Shown: one piece after another, positions 8,310-17,300 of the stretch
How positions within the stretch are numbered: the first letter of the stretch is position 1
How the letters are laid out: every line of letters begins with the position of its first letter
Made by a program: the position numbers and the translations under genes
Assembly (NCBI RefSeq): GCF_049310905.1
Contig: NZ_JBMEMN010000023.1
Span: 1 to 50,631 of the forward strand
Direction: 5' to 3'
Source: Gudongella sp049310905
Lineage (GTDB): Bacteria; Bacillota; Clostridia; Tissierellales; Tissierellaceae
DNA length: 50,631 bases
Notes under the pieces: model-generated
Seen by the model: the letters and a program-made list of their open reading frames with translations, nothing else
Told to the model about the DNA's origin: nothing
The model's database searches: none

Positions 8310-8972
8310 CTAAAAGGTGATATTGCCTTTGATAACTGCAAATATAAAAAGATGAAGCGGGTAAGCCCAATAGAAGGCATATTGTAGAGGCTTGATCTTT
8401 GGGCCGGGCTTACTGTTGTAGGTGAGCAGTATCGGAAGGGACAACAGCGAATACTGTTGAATCCATCCAGTGGAAACCAGATTTGTTAAAAAAAATATTC
8501 CAGCAACCAGAGACATCCTTCGGACAGCTGGAAGATTTTTGCTGTAATAGAAAACCAGTATGTAGATAATTCCAATAAAGCTGTAATCAGTGGCTAGGAA
8601 GGTTGCTGCAGCTGCAGCGCCAATTGCAATAAGTGGCGATGCACTCTCTTGCACGTCCTTTCTTTCTATGAAATACATTGCCACGAGTCCAATAAAGAGG
8701 GTGAAGAAAATATTCTGATGACCCCAGTTTAGACCTCTGTAAAAAGCATAGTCAAAAGGTATTTCAGAGAGCAATGCAAAAGCGAACAAGCGTAAGGCAT
8801 ATTTTTTTATGTTGCGGGTATGTAAAAATCCCTCTACCAATAGAAAACAGTAGATTGGAAAAGCTAGCCTTCCAATCATTCTGAACGCCATCTCCGAGGG
8901 TTGGAAAATTGCACCGTAGTGGTCAATTATCATGGTTGATAAAGCAATTATCTTTAAAATAAGACCGTTCAA
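8310..8972 (-). CDS. TraX family membrane protein
   Basis: A 220-residue polytopic membrane protein with about six to seven segments. The N-terminus (LKIIALSTMIIDHYGAIF) and the segment GRLAFPIYCFLLVEGFLHT match the TraX family, named after the F-plasmid pilin acetylase but widespread in Firmicute chromosomes without any conjugation role. It is probably a membrane acyltransferase-like protein of unknown substrate. The start is TTG at 8972 with a weak GGTGAT upstream. A minus-strand TATAAT lies at 9004-9009. No conjugation genes are nearby. Confidence 0.85.
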   Translation of the reverse strand: MNGLILKIIALSTMIIDHYGAIFQPSEMAFRMIGRLAFPIYCFLLVEGFLHTRNIKKYALRLFAFALLSEIPFDYAFYRGLNWGHQNIFFTLFIGLVAMYFIERKDVQESASPLIAIGAAAAATFLATDYSFIGIIYILVFYYSKNLPAVRRMSLVAGIFFLTNLVSTGWIQQYSLLSLPILLTYNSKPGPKIKPLQYAFYWAYPLHLFIFAVIKGNITF

Positions 8973-9095
8973 TTAAAATCACCGCTTTCTTATATTAATT
9001 TTGATTATAACAAAAATATACCACAATGAGTATAATTATTGATATTTTGCTGGTATAATAATTAAAAACATAAAATTAACTGGAGGGAAATTGTG

Positions 9096-9323
9096 ATGGC
9101 AGAAATTAAATATGAAATAACTGATAAACTTGGAGAATTGAGTGAATCCTCAAAAGGCTGGAAAAAGGAAATCAATATGGTATCATGGAACAACTATCCA
9201 GCAAAATATGACATTAGAGAGTGGGACCCTGATTATGAGAAGATGAGTAAAGGATTAACTTTTAAAAAAGATGAAATAAAGAAGTTAAGAGATATTCTCA
9301 ACAAACTTGATCTTGAAGACTAA
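9096..9323 (+). CDS. YdbC/PC4-like ssDNA-binding protein
   Basis: A 75-residue protein resembling the bacterial YdbC family, which has the PC4 coactivator fold and binds single-stranded DNA. Diagnostic stretches are KYEITDKLGELSESSKGWKK, EINMVSWNNYPAKYDIREW and EKMSKGLTF. ATG 9096 is chosen over GTG 9093 because GGAGGG lies 8 nt upstream of it. It is a single gene closed by a strong terminator. A TATAAT at 9054-9059 is a possible -10. It may act in transcription or DNA metabolism; its targets are unknown. Confidence 0.85.
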   Translation: MAEIKYEITDKLGELSESSKGWKKEINMVSWNNYPAKYDIREWDPDYEKMSKGLTFKKDEIKKLRDILNKLDLED

Positions 9324-9324
9324 G

Positions 9325-9361
9325 AATCCTCTGTATCTAAATTGATACAGAGGATTTTTTA
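9325..9361 (+). terminator. Intrinsic terminator after the YdbC-like gene
   Basis: AATCCTCTGTATC (9325-9337) pairs with GATACAGAGGATT (9344-9356), a 13-bp stem followed by a T run. It overlaps the 3' end of the convergent membrane protein gene. Confidence 0.85.
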
Positions 9362-9691
9362 TTTAACATATATAAGATAGTCAATTAAACCAGAGATAAT
9401 TGCAGTTGAAAATATCAATCTTATGAAAATAGTCAATCTGCCTTTCTTCCATCTCAAATAAAAAGCAAAGAGTGCAATAATTATTGGATATAGTGTTGCA
9501 GTTCTATCGAAAAAAGTGTCTGCAGTGGACAATGAAAAGTTAAATAATGCCAACAGGACCGCCATGGTCAAGCTGAATGAACATGTCAAACATTTGCTCA
9601 TATGATTCTCACTCTTGTATAGGTGGAGTTGTGTAAATATAACAAGTACTATAATAAGAAAATTGATAAGCAAGATTACTAAAGCAGACAA
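9359..9691 (-). CDS. Small four-helix membrane protein, unknown
   Basis: A 110-residue hydrophobic protein with about four membrane segments (LVILLINFLIIVLVIFTQL near the start; SLTMAVLLALFNF; YPIIIALFAFYLRW; the last ends GLIDYLIYVK). No family is recognised. Translation starts at TTG, supported by a very good GGAGGTGAT 6 nt upstream, so the frame is probably real. It stands alone, convergent with the YdbC-like gene. Confidence 0.6.
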   Translation of the reverse strand: MSALVILLINFLIIVLVIFTQLHLYKSENHMSKCLTCSFSLTMAVLLALFNFSLSTADTFFDRTATLYPIIIALFAFYLRWKKGRLTIFIRLIFSTAIISGLIDYLIYVK

Positions 9692-9753
9692 TATATCACC
9701 TCCATAGCCTCATTATAACAAGTATTCATTAATTGTAAACCGTTTAGTGACAA

Positions 9754-9795
9754 TTTGTTAACAAAATTGACAACCAGTTATTCATCGTGTATAAT
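9754..9795 (+). promoter_or_regulatory. Sigma-A promoter with upstream palindrome
   Basis: TTGACA (9767-9772) and TATAAT (9790-9795) are both perfect, 17 nt apart, a textbook housekeeping promoter for the NapH-like fusion gene. Just upstream, TTTGTTAACAAA (9754-9765) is a 12-nt perfect palindrome that abuts the -35. It could bind a redox-type regulator (Rex- or CRP/FNR-like half-sites), but its spacing does not match a full consensus for either. Confidence 0.85.
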
Positions 9796-9843
9796 TGAAA
9801 ACTGTACCCAGGCAGGGTATAAAACATAAAAGGGGAATATGAC

Positions 9844-11340
9844 ATGGATGAACTGAACAATTATTACATAAAAACAAATAGGACATTTACAATTGTAAGA
9901 AAATATGCATGGATTTTTACTTTCATGGTAGCCATAGGTGGATTATGGGAACCTAGATTGGGGGTGCTTGTTATAGGTATAATGTCTGGTCTGATCGGAA
10001 CATCCTTTTTCTCTGGCAGACACTGGTGTGGAAATTTCTGCCCACATGGAAGTTTGTTTGACAATATTATTAATCCAATAAGTTTGAATAAGAAGATACC
10101 GTTATTTTTAAAAAGCAAATGGTTTATAGGAGCATTCTTCTTGTTCTTTACAATTAACTTTTCAAGGAAACTATTTAGAATTGCAGCACTTTGGGGAACA
10201 TATAGCTTTATTGAGAGACTGGGATATATTTTCGTAAATACATACCTCATGGTTTTGGTTGTTGGGGGAGCGGTTGCTCTATTGGTCAATTCAAGAACTT
10301 GGTGCCAGTTCTGTCCAATGGGAACCCTTCAGAAGCTATCCTATAGACTGGGAAAGACTGTTGGTGTTGTAAAGCATACGGAAAAGAGAATAACAATAGA
10401 GTCAAAGGATAAGTGCCACACCTGTGGAAAGTGTGCCAGGGTTTGTCCTTTCCAGCTAACGCCTTATTTGGAGTTTAATGAGAATAATCAATTTGATAAT
10501 ATCAACTGTATAAAATGTACCACTTGTGTTGAAAACTGTCCTGCAAATTTGCTTTCCCTGGAAACTGAACGTAAAGCTGTGAACATAATACAGATGAGCG
10601 ATGTCAAAGGCTATGAAAACAGACAGGAAATAGAATCCACACTTATGGAAATCAATGACCTTGGAGGGGATTTGAAAGAGTTCGTATTCAGATTTGAAAA
10701 TCCAACAAAGGTTCATTACAAGGCGGGGCAGTTTATTCTGGTCAAGATCCAGGACAATCCAGTTCAGTACAGAGCATATTCAATATCATCAGCCAATGAG
10801 GATGACAAAATTCTTAAGATTATAATCAAGAGGGTAAAGAATGGCTATGGAACTGAAATCATATTCAGATTCAATGTGGGAGACAAGGTTATTTTGGAAG
10901 GACCTATGGGAAACCACCTTGTACCTGGTGAAGATACCAAGAAGATGCTGTTTATTGCCAATGGAATAGGAATTACACCATTTATTGGTCTTGCCAAGGA
11001 AAGTCTTTCAAAAGGAAGCTCTGTTGAATCGGTCAAGCTGCTAAATGGTCAGAGGTATGTTGCTGATTTTATTTATCATGATTACTTCAAGGAGCTTCAG
11101 AAGGAGTATGATAATTTTGAGTATCTGCCTGCTGCATCAAGAGAAGAGCAAGAGCAGGAGGACCTTTATAAGGGTTATGTAACAGGCTTATTGAAAGAAA
11201 TTGATATAACTGGACATAAAGTATACATGTGTGGTTCAGGTGCAATGATAAAAGAATGCTATGAAATACTATTATCAAAAGGAACTCCTTCTGAAGATAT
11301 TTTCTTTGAAAGTGAAGAGAGAATTAAGCTTAGTGCATAG
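9844..11340 (+). CDS. NapH-like membrane ferredoxin fused to FAD/NAD(P)H reductase
   Basis: A 498-residue membrane redox protein. The N-terminal half is NapH/polyferredoxin-like: about four membrane segments, two membrane CxxxCP/CxxCP motifs (WCGNFCPHG, Cys 62/66; WCQFCPMG, Cys 154/157) and two 4Fe-4S motifs (CHTCGKCARVCP, 191-201; CIKCTTCVENCP, 222-232). The C-terminal half (about 260-498) is a ferredoxin-NADP reductase module: flavin-binding RAYSIS (310-315), GPMG (353-356), NAD(P)-binding NGIGITP (373-379) and CGSG (463-466). It probably moves electrons between NAD(P)H and membrane iron-sulfur centres; the partner is unknown. A single gene under its own strong promoter. Confidence 0.88.
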   Translation: MDELNNYYIKTNRTFTIVRKYAWIFTFMVAIGGLWEPRLGVLVIGIMSGLIGTSFFSGRHWCGNFCPHGSLFDNIINPISLNKKIPLFLKSKWFIGAFFLFFTINFSRKLFRIAALWGTYSFIERLGYIFVNTYLMVLVVGGAVALLVNSRTWCQFCPMGTLQKLSYRLGKTVGVVKHTEKRITIESKDKCHTCGKCARVCPFQLTPYLEFNENNQFDNINCIKCTTCVENCPANLLSLETERKAVNIIQMSDVKGYENRQEIESTLMEINDLGGDLKEFVFRFENPTKVHYKAGQFILVKIQDNPVQYRAYSISSANEDDKILKIIIKRVKNGYGTEIIFRFNVGDKVILEGPMGNHLVPGEDTKKMLFIANGIGITPFIGLAKESLSKGSSVESVKLLNGQRYVADFIYHDYFKELQKEYDNFEYLPAASREEQEQEDLYKGYVTGLLKEIDITGHKVYMCGSGAMIKECYEILLSKGTPSEDIFFESEERIKLSA

Positions 11341-11417
11341 ATAAAAAGAGAATAGTTGCGAATAGAAGGCACCTCCAAGGGGTAATAATGAGATGAGGAT
11401 TCCTAGGAGGTGTGTTT

Positions 11418-11825
11418 ATGTTATATTTTGCGTACGCAAGTAACTTGAGCAAGAAGTATATGTCAAGCAGATGTCCACATGCAATACCTTTAAAGAAGGT
11501 AAGATTGAAAGACTACAAGCTTACTTTTAACGAGCTTGCAGACATAATTCCTGCAGAGGGTGAGGAAGTGGTTGGAGGACTTTATCTTATATCCAAGCAG
11601 GAGCTTGAAAAACTGGATATATTGGAGGGACATCCTGACCTCTATGAGAGGATAATTGTTGAGGTAGTTGATGAAAACGGAAACCTGTATGAAGCTTTTG
11701 TGTACTCAATGGTAGACAAAAAAGAGCAGGCACCACCGGACAGCTACTACAAGATATTGCAGGATGGTTATGAAGACTGGGAAATAAACAAGGATAGACT
11801 TGAAAGAGCCAAAAGATTTGAATAA
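11418..11825 (+). CDS. Gamma-glutamylcyclotransferase-like (AIG2/GGCT) protein
   Basis: A 135-residue protein of the AIG2/GGCT fold, whose members cyclise gamma-glutamyl groups to 5-oxoproline or act on gamma-glutamylamines. The substrate-loop motif is FAYASNL (family YGSN) and the likely catalytic Glu lies in LDILEGHPDLYER. ATG 11418 is chosen because AGGAGG lies 7 nt upstream; GTG 11412 is too close to it. The exact substrate cannot be read from the sequence. A single gene ended by a clear terminator. Confidence 0.85.
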   Translation: MLYFAYASNLSKKYMSSRCPHAIPLKKVRLKDYKLTFNELADIIPAEGEEVVGGLYLISKQELEKLDILEGHPDLYERIIVEVVDENGNLYEAFVYSMVDKKEQAPPDSYYKILQDGYEDWEINKDRLERAKRFE

Positions 11826-11832
11826 TGATTAT

Positions 11833-11860
11833 CCCCTGGTCTATGACCGGGGGAACTTTT
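11833..11860 (+). terminator. Intrinsic terminator after the GGCT-like gene
   Basis: CCCCTGGTC (11833-11841) pairs with GACCGGGGG (11845-11853), one G-T pair, then AACTTTT. Confidence 0.75.
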
Positions 11861-11891
11861 ATGAGTTAATAAAGAAAAAGGGAGTGCTTGT

Positions 11892-12395
11892 ATGTTAAAA
11901 AATTTGGGTGAAATCAAACCACAGATTCACAAGGATGCATTTGTTGCAGAAACAGCTGCTGTTATCGGTGATGTTAAAATCGGTGCAGGTAGCAGCATTT
12001 GGTATGGTACAGTTATAAGAGGGGATATTGAAGATATTATTATTGGCAAATTCTCAAATATTCAGGATAATGCTACGGTGCATACAGAAACCGATGTGCC
12101 TACTCGAATAGGAGATTACACCGTCGTTGGTCACAATGCAATAATTCATGGGTGTTCAGTAGGAAACAATACTCTCGTGGGAATGGGTGCAACTATTCTT
12201 AACAACGCTGTAATAGGAGATAATTGTATAATAGGCGCAGGAACTGTAGTTACCGAAGGAAAAAAAATCCCAGACAATTCAATGGTTATCGGTATTCCTG
12301 GAAAAGTTGTAAGAAAGGTTACCGAAGATGAGGTCAAAGCCATTAGAAATAATGCTGAAAGATATAATGAATTATTCAGGAAACATCTAGATTAG
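11892..12395 (+). CDS. Gamma-carbonic anhydrase-like hexapeptide-repeat protein
   Basis: A 167-residue left-handed beta-helix protein of the gamma-carbonic anhydrase/YrdA family, expected to form trimers. Hexapeptide repeats run from about residue 15 to 140 (AAVIGDVKIGAGSSIWYGTV; VGNNTLVGMGATIL). The three metal-binding histidines are visible in ATVHTE and VVGHNAIIHG. It could hydrate CO2, but many close relatives are metal-binding proteins without shown activity. ATG with GGGAGTG upstream. It forms its own unit between two terminators. Confidence 0.9.
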   Translation: MLKNLGEIKPQIHKDAFVAETAAVIGDVKIGAGSSIWYGTVIRGDIEDIIIGKFSNIQDNATVHTETDVPTRIGDYTVVGHNAIIHGCSVGNNTLVGMGATILNNAVIGDNCIIGAGTVVTEGKKIPDNSMVIGIPGKVVRKVTEDEVKAIRNNAERYNELFRKHLD

Positions 12396-12412
12396 TATAA
12401 TAAGTTGTGACG

Positions 12413-12437
12413 ACCGGAGAGAAATCTCCGGTTTTTT
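12413..12437 (+). terminator. Intrinsic terminator after the carbonic anhydrase-like gene
   Basis: ACCGGAGA (12413-12420) and TCTCCGGT (12425-12432) around a GAAA loop, followed by six T. Confidence 0.92.
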
Positions 12438-12439
12438 AA

Positions 12440-12484
12440 TTGACAAAATATATTCTTCTGTTATTATAGTAAGTAAGCACTTAC
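12440..12484 (+). promoter_or_regulatory. RND operon promoter and TetR operator
   Basis: TTGACA (12440-12445) and TATTAT (12462-12467) are 16 nt apart. Directly downstream is a perfect 6-4-6 inverted repeat, GTAAGTAAGCACTTAC (12469-12484), placed over the likely transcription start and just before the AAGGAGG of the TetR gene. The GTAAGT-N4-ACTTAC form is common for TetR repressors that control efflux operons. Autorepression is the natural reading. Confidence 0.85.
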
Positions 12485-12498
12485 ATAAGGAGGTTATT

Positions 12499-13074
12499 AT
12501 GAAAGAAAATAGAATTAGGATGAGTAGGCAAGAAAGACAGGCACAGATATTAAAAGTTGCCATGGAGATCTTTGTAGATAATGGATATAAAGGAACAACA
12601 ACTGCACAAATAGCAGAGGCAGCTGGAATTTCAGAGGTAACTCTTTTTAGAAACTTTGATTCAAAAAGGGAAATTTTCCTTCAAGGAGTAATTCCCATTC
12701 TTACAGAAACGTTGGAAGAAAGTTTGACAATTGAGGATTCTGAAACTCCACAGAAAGCCCTGGAAAGATTCCTTGAAGACAGGCTATCTGTAATATCTGA
12801 AAACCATGGTGTCGTTAGATTAATACTTATGGAGAATCAGATGAACCATGAGCTGTCTGATATAGACTTTATAAAAACCATTGGCGATCTTATTCAAAAT
12901 GGTCTTGAACGAATTGGTTTTAAAATAATAAATGAAGATTTTACCATAAGATTGATAATGGGAAGCATACTATCATTTCTCTTTCTTCCAGCAAGGGATG
13001 AATGCGCAGTGAAGGAATTTGCAGGCAGATTGGCCAATATGATAGATGCAACCAGTAAAACCAGAGAGGTGTGA
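12499..13074 (+). CDS. TetR family transcriptional regulator of the RND operon
   Basis: A 191-residue repressor. Residues about 10-60 form the TetR helix-turn-helix (RQAQILKVAMEIFVDNGY, TTAQIAEAAGISEVTLFRNF); the remainder is a helical ligand-binding and dimerisation domain with no recognised ligand. ATG with AAGGAGG upstream. It is the first gene of the efflux operon: its stop lies 4 nt before the adaptor gene, and a palindromic operator sits on its own promoter. It therefore probably represses itself and the pump until a substrate binds. Confidence 0.93.
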   Translation: MKENRIRMSRQERQAQILKVAMEIFVDNGYKGTTTAQIAEAAGISEVTLFRNFDSKREIFLQGVIPILTETLEESLTIEDSETPQKALERFLEDRLSVISENHGVVRLILMENQMNHELSDIDFIKTIGDLIQNGLERIGFKIINEDFTIRLIMGSILSFLFLPARDECAVKEFAGRLANMIDATSKTREV

Positions 13075-13078
13075 TTGT

Positions 13079-14347
13079 ATGAGCTGGAAGAAGATTATAA
13101 TTGGACTGACTATCGTAGGGGCAGGATATTTTATCATTAAGAGCAATATGTTTTCATCATTGAAGGTTGATGGTACAGAACAAGGAAGGCAGGAACAGGG
13201 TATAGTAACTGAGCTGCTTCAGGTTGAGAAAAAATCTATGATACAGGACCTTACCTATCTGGGAACTCTTGAAAGTGAGACAAAAGCGATGCTAAGTCCC
13301 AAGGTGACAGGAAACATAATCTCCATAAATGTAACTGAAGGGGATGTTGTCTATGAGGGAGATGTTCTTGTTGAAATTGATACAGAGCAGTTGGAGGCAA
13401 AGCTGGATACTATACGGCAGAAGAAAAACATGCTTTATCAGACAATATCCTATCTGGACTCTGAGCTTAGCAGTTATTATTCATCAAATCCAATTGTATC
13501 CAAGATTCAGTCAGCAAGACTCTCACTGAATTTTCAGGAGTCAGAGGTTGATAAATTGAGAACGCTGTATGAGGGTGGAGCAGTATCAAAATCACAGCTT
13601 GATCAAGGCGAGCATCAGCTCCAAAAGGAAAGACTTCAGCTTCAGGAGCTTGAACGTACTGCAAATTCAAATTACGACAAGCTTGCACAGGAACGTGATG
13701 TTTCCGCTGCACAGCTTGGAGAAATTGATTCCTCCATGAATGAATTGGAGCTATCTTTAAGGGATGCTTCAATCAAAGCTCCTTTTGATGGACAGGTTAC
13801 ACAGATAATGGTATCAATTGGCGAGCTGGCTTCTCCGGGCAGAGCATTGATTGCACTGGACAATGTTCACAATTTAAGAGTTGTAACACAGGTGGGTGAG
13901 TCTGACCTTAAGAAGATAAGGCCGCGCATGGATGCAGAAATTACATTGTCAGGTTCGAATGAACTGATAAATGGGACTGTATCATATAAAAGTGGAAGTG
14001 TAAATCCAAAGACAAGAATCGGTGATGTCAGGATTGATGTAGAGATACCTGAAAATTTGGTTGTTATGGGTTCAAGTGCAAGAATAAGAATATTCCTTGA
14101 TTCCAGCAGAAATGAAATAATGATACCAACTTCATCAGTGAAATCCCTGGAAAGTGGAAATGTTATATATATATATAACGGAAAAGACAGGGTTTATGAA
14201 AGAAAAATCAAGACTGGTGACAGTGTAAACGGTGAATATCAAGTTATAGAAGGGCTTGCAGAGGGTGATGTAATCGCAACGAGAAATATTCAGTCATTGA
14301 GCGATGGGTCACTTATCTATACTCTTGATGAGGAGGGGACTGAATGA
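13079..14347 (+). CDS. RND efflux periplasmic-adaptor-type (HlyD/MFP) subunit
   Basis: A 422-residue membrane fusion protein that links to the RND pump. There is one N-terminal membrane anchor (IIIGLTIVGAGYFII), then a lipoyl/barrel-sandwich half (NVTEGDVVYEGDVLVEIDTE), a coiled-coil hairpin (about 110-215, Gln/Glu/Leu-rich), the second lipoyl half (ASIKAPFDGQVTQIMVSIGE) and beta-barrel and membrane-proximal domains. ATG 13079 is chosen because AGAGAGGT lies 8 nt upstream. In a Gram-positive cell it would work on the outer face of the single membrane. It overlaps the pump gene by 4 nt (ATGA). Confidence 0.93.
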   Translation: MSWKKIIIGLTIVGAGYFIIKSNMFSSLKVDGTEQGRQEQGIVTELLQVEKKSMIQDLTYLGTLESETKAMLSPKVTGNIISINVTEGDVVYEGDVLVEIDTEQLEAKLDTIRQKKNMLYQTISYLDSELSSYYSSNPIVSKIQSARLSLNFQESEVDKLRTLYEGGAVSKSQLDQGEHQLQKERLQLQELERTANSNYDKLAQERDVSAAQLGEIDSSMNELELSLRDASIKAPFDGQVTQIMVSIGELASPGRALIALDNVHNLRVVTQVGESDLKKIRPRMDAEITLSGSNELINGTVSYKSGSVNPKTRIGDVRIDVEIPENLVVMGSSARIRIFLDSSRNEIMIPTSSVKSLESGNVIYIYNGKDRVYERKIKTGDSVNGEYQVIEGLAEGDVIATRNIQSLSDGSLIYTLDEEGTE

Positions 14348-17300
14348 GTTTCGGTAGCTTTTCAACTGGAAAGAAATATGTGGTTCTGTCCCTGATAATA
14401 GGTATATTGATATTCGGAATATATAGCATGTTCACATTGAACACTCAACTTTCTCCGGATACAAGTCCTCCAACAGCGACAGTGATGAGCGTATACCCGG
14501 GAGCCATGGCACTTGACGTATCCACAGATGTATCAAAGCCCATGGAGGAAGCTTTTGCCAAGCTAGACGGAATAGAGGACATTAGCTCCTCCAGCCAGGA
14601 CAACCTGTCTATAATACGTCTGACATTTGATTATTCAACGGATGTTGACCAGTCATCCATAGATATCCAGAACACCATAAATACAATAAAGAATTCCTTG
14701 CCAGACAGTCTTCAGGATCCACAGGTTCTTAAATTCAGTGTTTCCGACCAGCCTGTTATGACTATAGGGTTGAAGAGTGAGTCCCTGTCTATGAAGGATT
14801 TGAGAAGTCTGACAGAGGACAAGCTAGCATATGAACTGCAGTTGGTGGAGGGTGTAGCAGCTGTAAACATCTTCGGAGGTTACAGTGAGGAAATCCGGGT
14901 AAGTCTGGATGAGGCTACTGTAAGGGCATATGGACTTTCAATGGACCAGATTGTAGGAGCATTGAAAACATCCAATATAAAAGCTCCAGGAGGAAGTATT
15001 CTCTACGAGGGAAGAGATCTTCTTTTAAGGGTGGAGGAAAGCCTTATATCCATGGAGGAGCTTAGGAACATTGATGTACCTCTTGGGGGTGGAAACACAG
15101 TGCCCCTTTCAGCCCTTGGAACTGTGGAATCAGCAACTATCGACAGGCAGGGATCCTACAGATTAAACGGCGAGGAGGCTCTTGCTCTTCTTATTACTAA
15201 AAAAGCTGACTACAACACAGTTGGAGTCATTGAAGTGGTAAATGAGAAAATGGCAGAAATTCAAGAATCCTATCCTTATGTTGAAATGACTGTAGCATCT
15301 GATGATTCTGCGTTTACTAATCAGATGGTCTCAAATATGGCAACAAGTGTTATGCTTGCAATAGGATTCACTATGATGGTAATCTTATTGTTTATAAATA
15401 ATGTATCAAGATCACTGGTTATTTCAATTTCAATGCCTCTCGTGTTCCTTAGTACCATGGGTTTGATGAAAATATTCGATATGGATCTGGATCTGGTAAC
15501 GCTTTCTGCATTGATACTGAGTATAGGCTTTGTGGTTGATACGGCAATTGTAGTGGTGGAAAATATAAGCAGCCATATCGGTCAGGGCAAGGAAATAACA
15601 AGAGCTGCAATTGAGGGCACGGATGAAATTGCGCTTCCAAGTATTGCAGGAGCTACTACAACTCTTATAGTTCTTATTCCCTTGCTTTTTATATCAGGAT
15701 TTGTTGGCGAAATGTTCAGGCCTTTGTCAATGACATTGATATTTGCGATATCGTCTTCGCTGTTGGTGGCATTGTTAATAATTCCGCTTTTGACAGTGAT
15801 GTTCCAGCCATTACAGTTTAAGAGGACAGAGATGCTGGTTTCGGCTTTTTCAAAGCCATTTAACAAATTTATGGATTTTGTTATGGAAAAGTATGTAAGC
15901 CTATTCCATAAGACTTCAAAAAAGAAGAAGCGAGCCCTGGTGGTCATGGTTGTGTTGATGGTTATGAGCGCTTTGTTTATCGTATCAAATGGAATGGAGA
16001 TGCTTCCAAAGTTTGATAGCGGGGTTTCCTATGTAACAATTGAAATGGTTCCCGGAACACCTTTAGCGAAGACAGAGGAGGCCGTAGGGGCACTTGAGGA
16101 TTATCTTCTGGAGGTCAATGAGGTGGTTTCCTTTGATTCAAGGATTGGTTATGAGGAAGGAAACATGCAGCAGGGTGACTTTGGTATCATGGGAAGCGAC
16201 CAGGCTATGATAACTGTTAACCTGACATCAAGGAAGGAAAGGAGCCTATCAATCTGGGAATTCCAGGTAGCCCTGAGGGAAAGAATTGAAGAAATTCCTG
16301 ATATAAACAGGTATGTTGTAAAGGAAAAGGGAGGTACAGCTGTTACAGGAGCTTCTGCTCCAATAGCAATCAAAGTTACAGGTGAAGACCTGGATGTCCT
16401 ATATCATATTGCTGAAGAGGCAGTGGATAGCATAAGGGAGGTTCCCGGCACAACAAATATATTTACAAGCTTTAACAATGATTACAGACAGATGTCACTG
16501 AAGCTTGACAGTGAAAGGTTATCAGAGCTGGGTCTTACAAGCGCATCTGTTTCTACTCAGATCTATGGAAGGATGGAGGGCATAGATGCTACTTCCATGA
16601 CAATAGGAACAAATGATTCAATCGATGTGAGAGTGGGCTATGACGGAGATTCCACATCCAACCTGGAATATCTTATGGACACATATCTTACGACTCCTCT
16701 TGGAATCAGGATACCTTTAAACGAGGTAGCAAGAATAGAGGTTGAAAATAGGTCGAACATTGTTGAAAGGGAGAATATGTCTTACACCGTTCATATCAAT
16801 GGATTTACAGAAGACAGGGCATTCAGTCATGTTGTAGCTGATATACAGGCTGAAATTGACGCTATGGATCTGCCCAAGGGATATGGAATTGAATTCGGCG
16901 GTGAGCAAAAGACACTGACAGACTCAGTAGGCGATATGGCATTCCTGATTGCACTTGCAATAGTTTTTGTGTATCTGATTCTGGTACCACAGTTTAAGTC
17001 CTTTCTGCATCCTGTGACCATAATGGCGGCAATACCAATGGTTGTAATCGGTATTGCACCTGCATTGGCACTGACTGGCAAGTATATGTCCATGCCGGTA
17101 CTTCTTGGTTTTATCCTGCTGGCAGGAACGGTAGTCAATAACTCTATACTCCTTGTTGCAGCTATCAATGATAGCAGGGAGGAGGGAGCTGAGATGACTG
17201 AGGCAATTGAAGTCGCAATCAGATCCAGGTTCAGGCCAATAATGATGACTGCATTCTCTGATATCATAGGCATGATGCCCCTTGCATTGCAACTTGCACT

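Noticed and set aside
8310..8972. TraX as evidence of a conjugative element
   Set aside because: No relaxase, type IV secretion or integrase gene is nearby, and chromosomal TraX homologs are common in Firmicutes.
14162..14178. TA-rich perfect palindrome (TTATATATATATATAA)
   Set aside because: It lies inside the adaptor coding sequence and encodes Val-Ile-Tyr-Ile-Tyr in a conserved beta strand; simple codon usage explains it.
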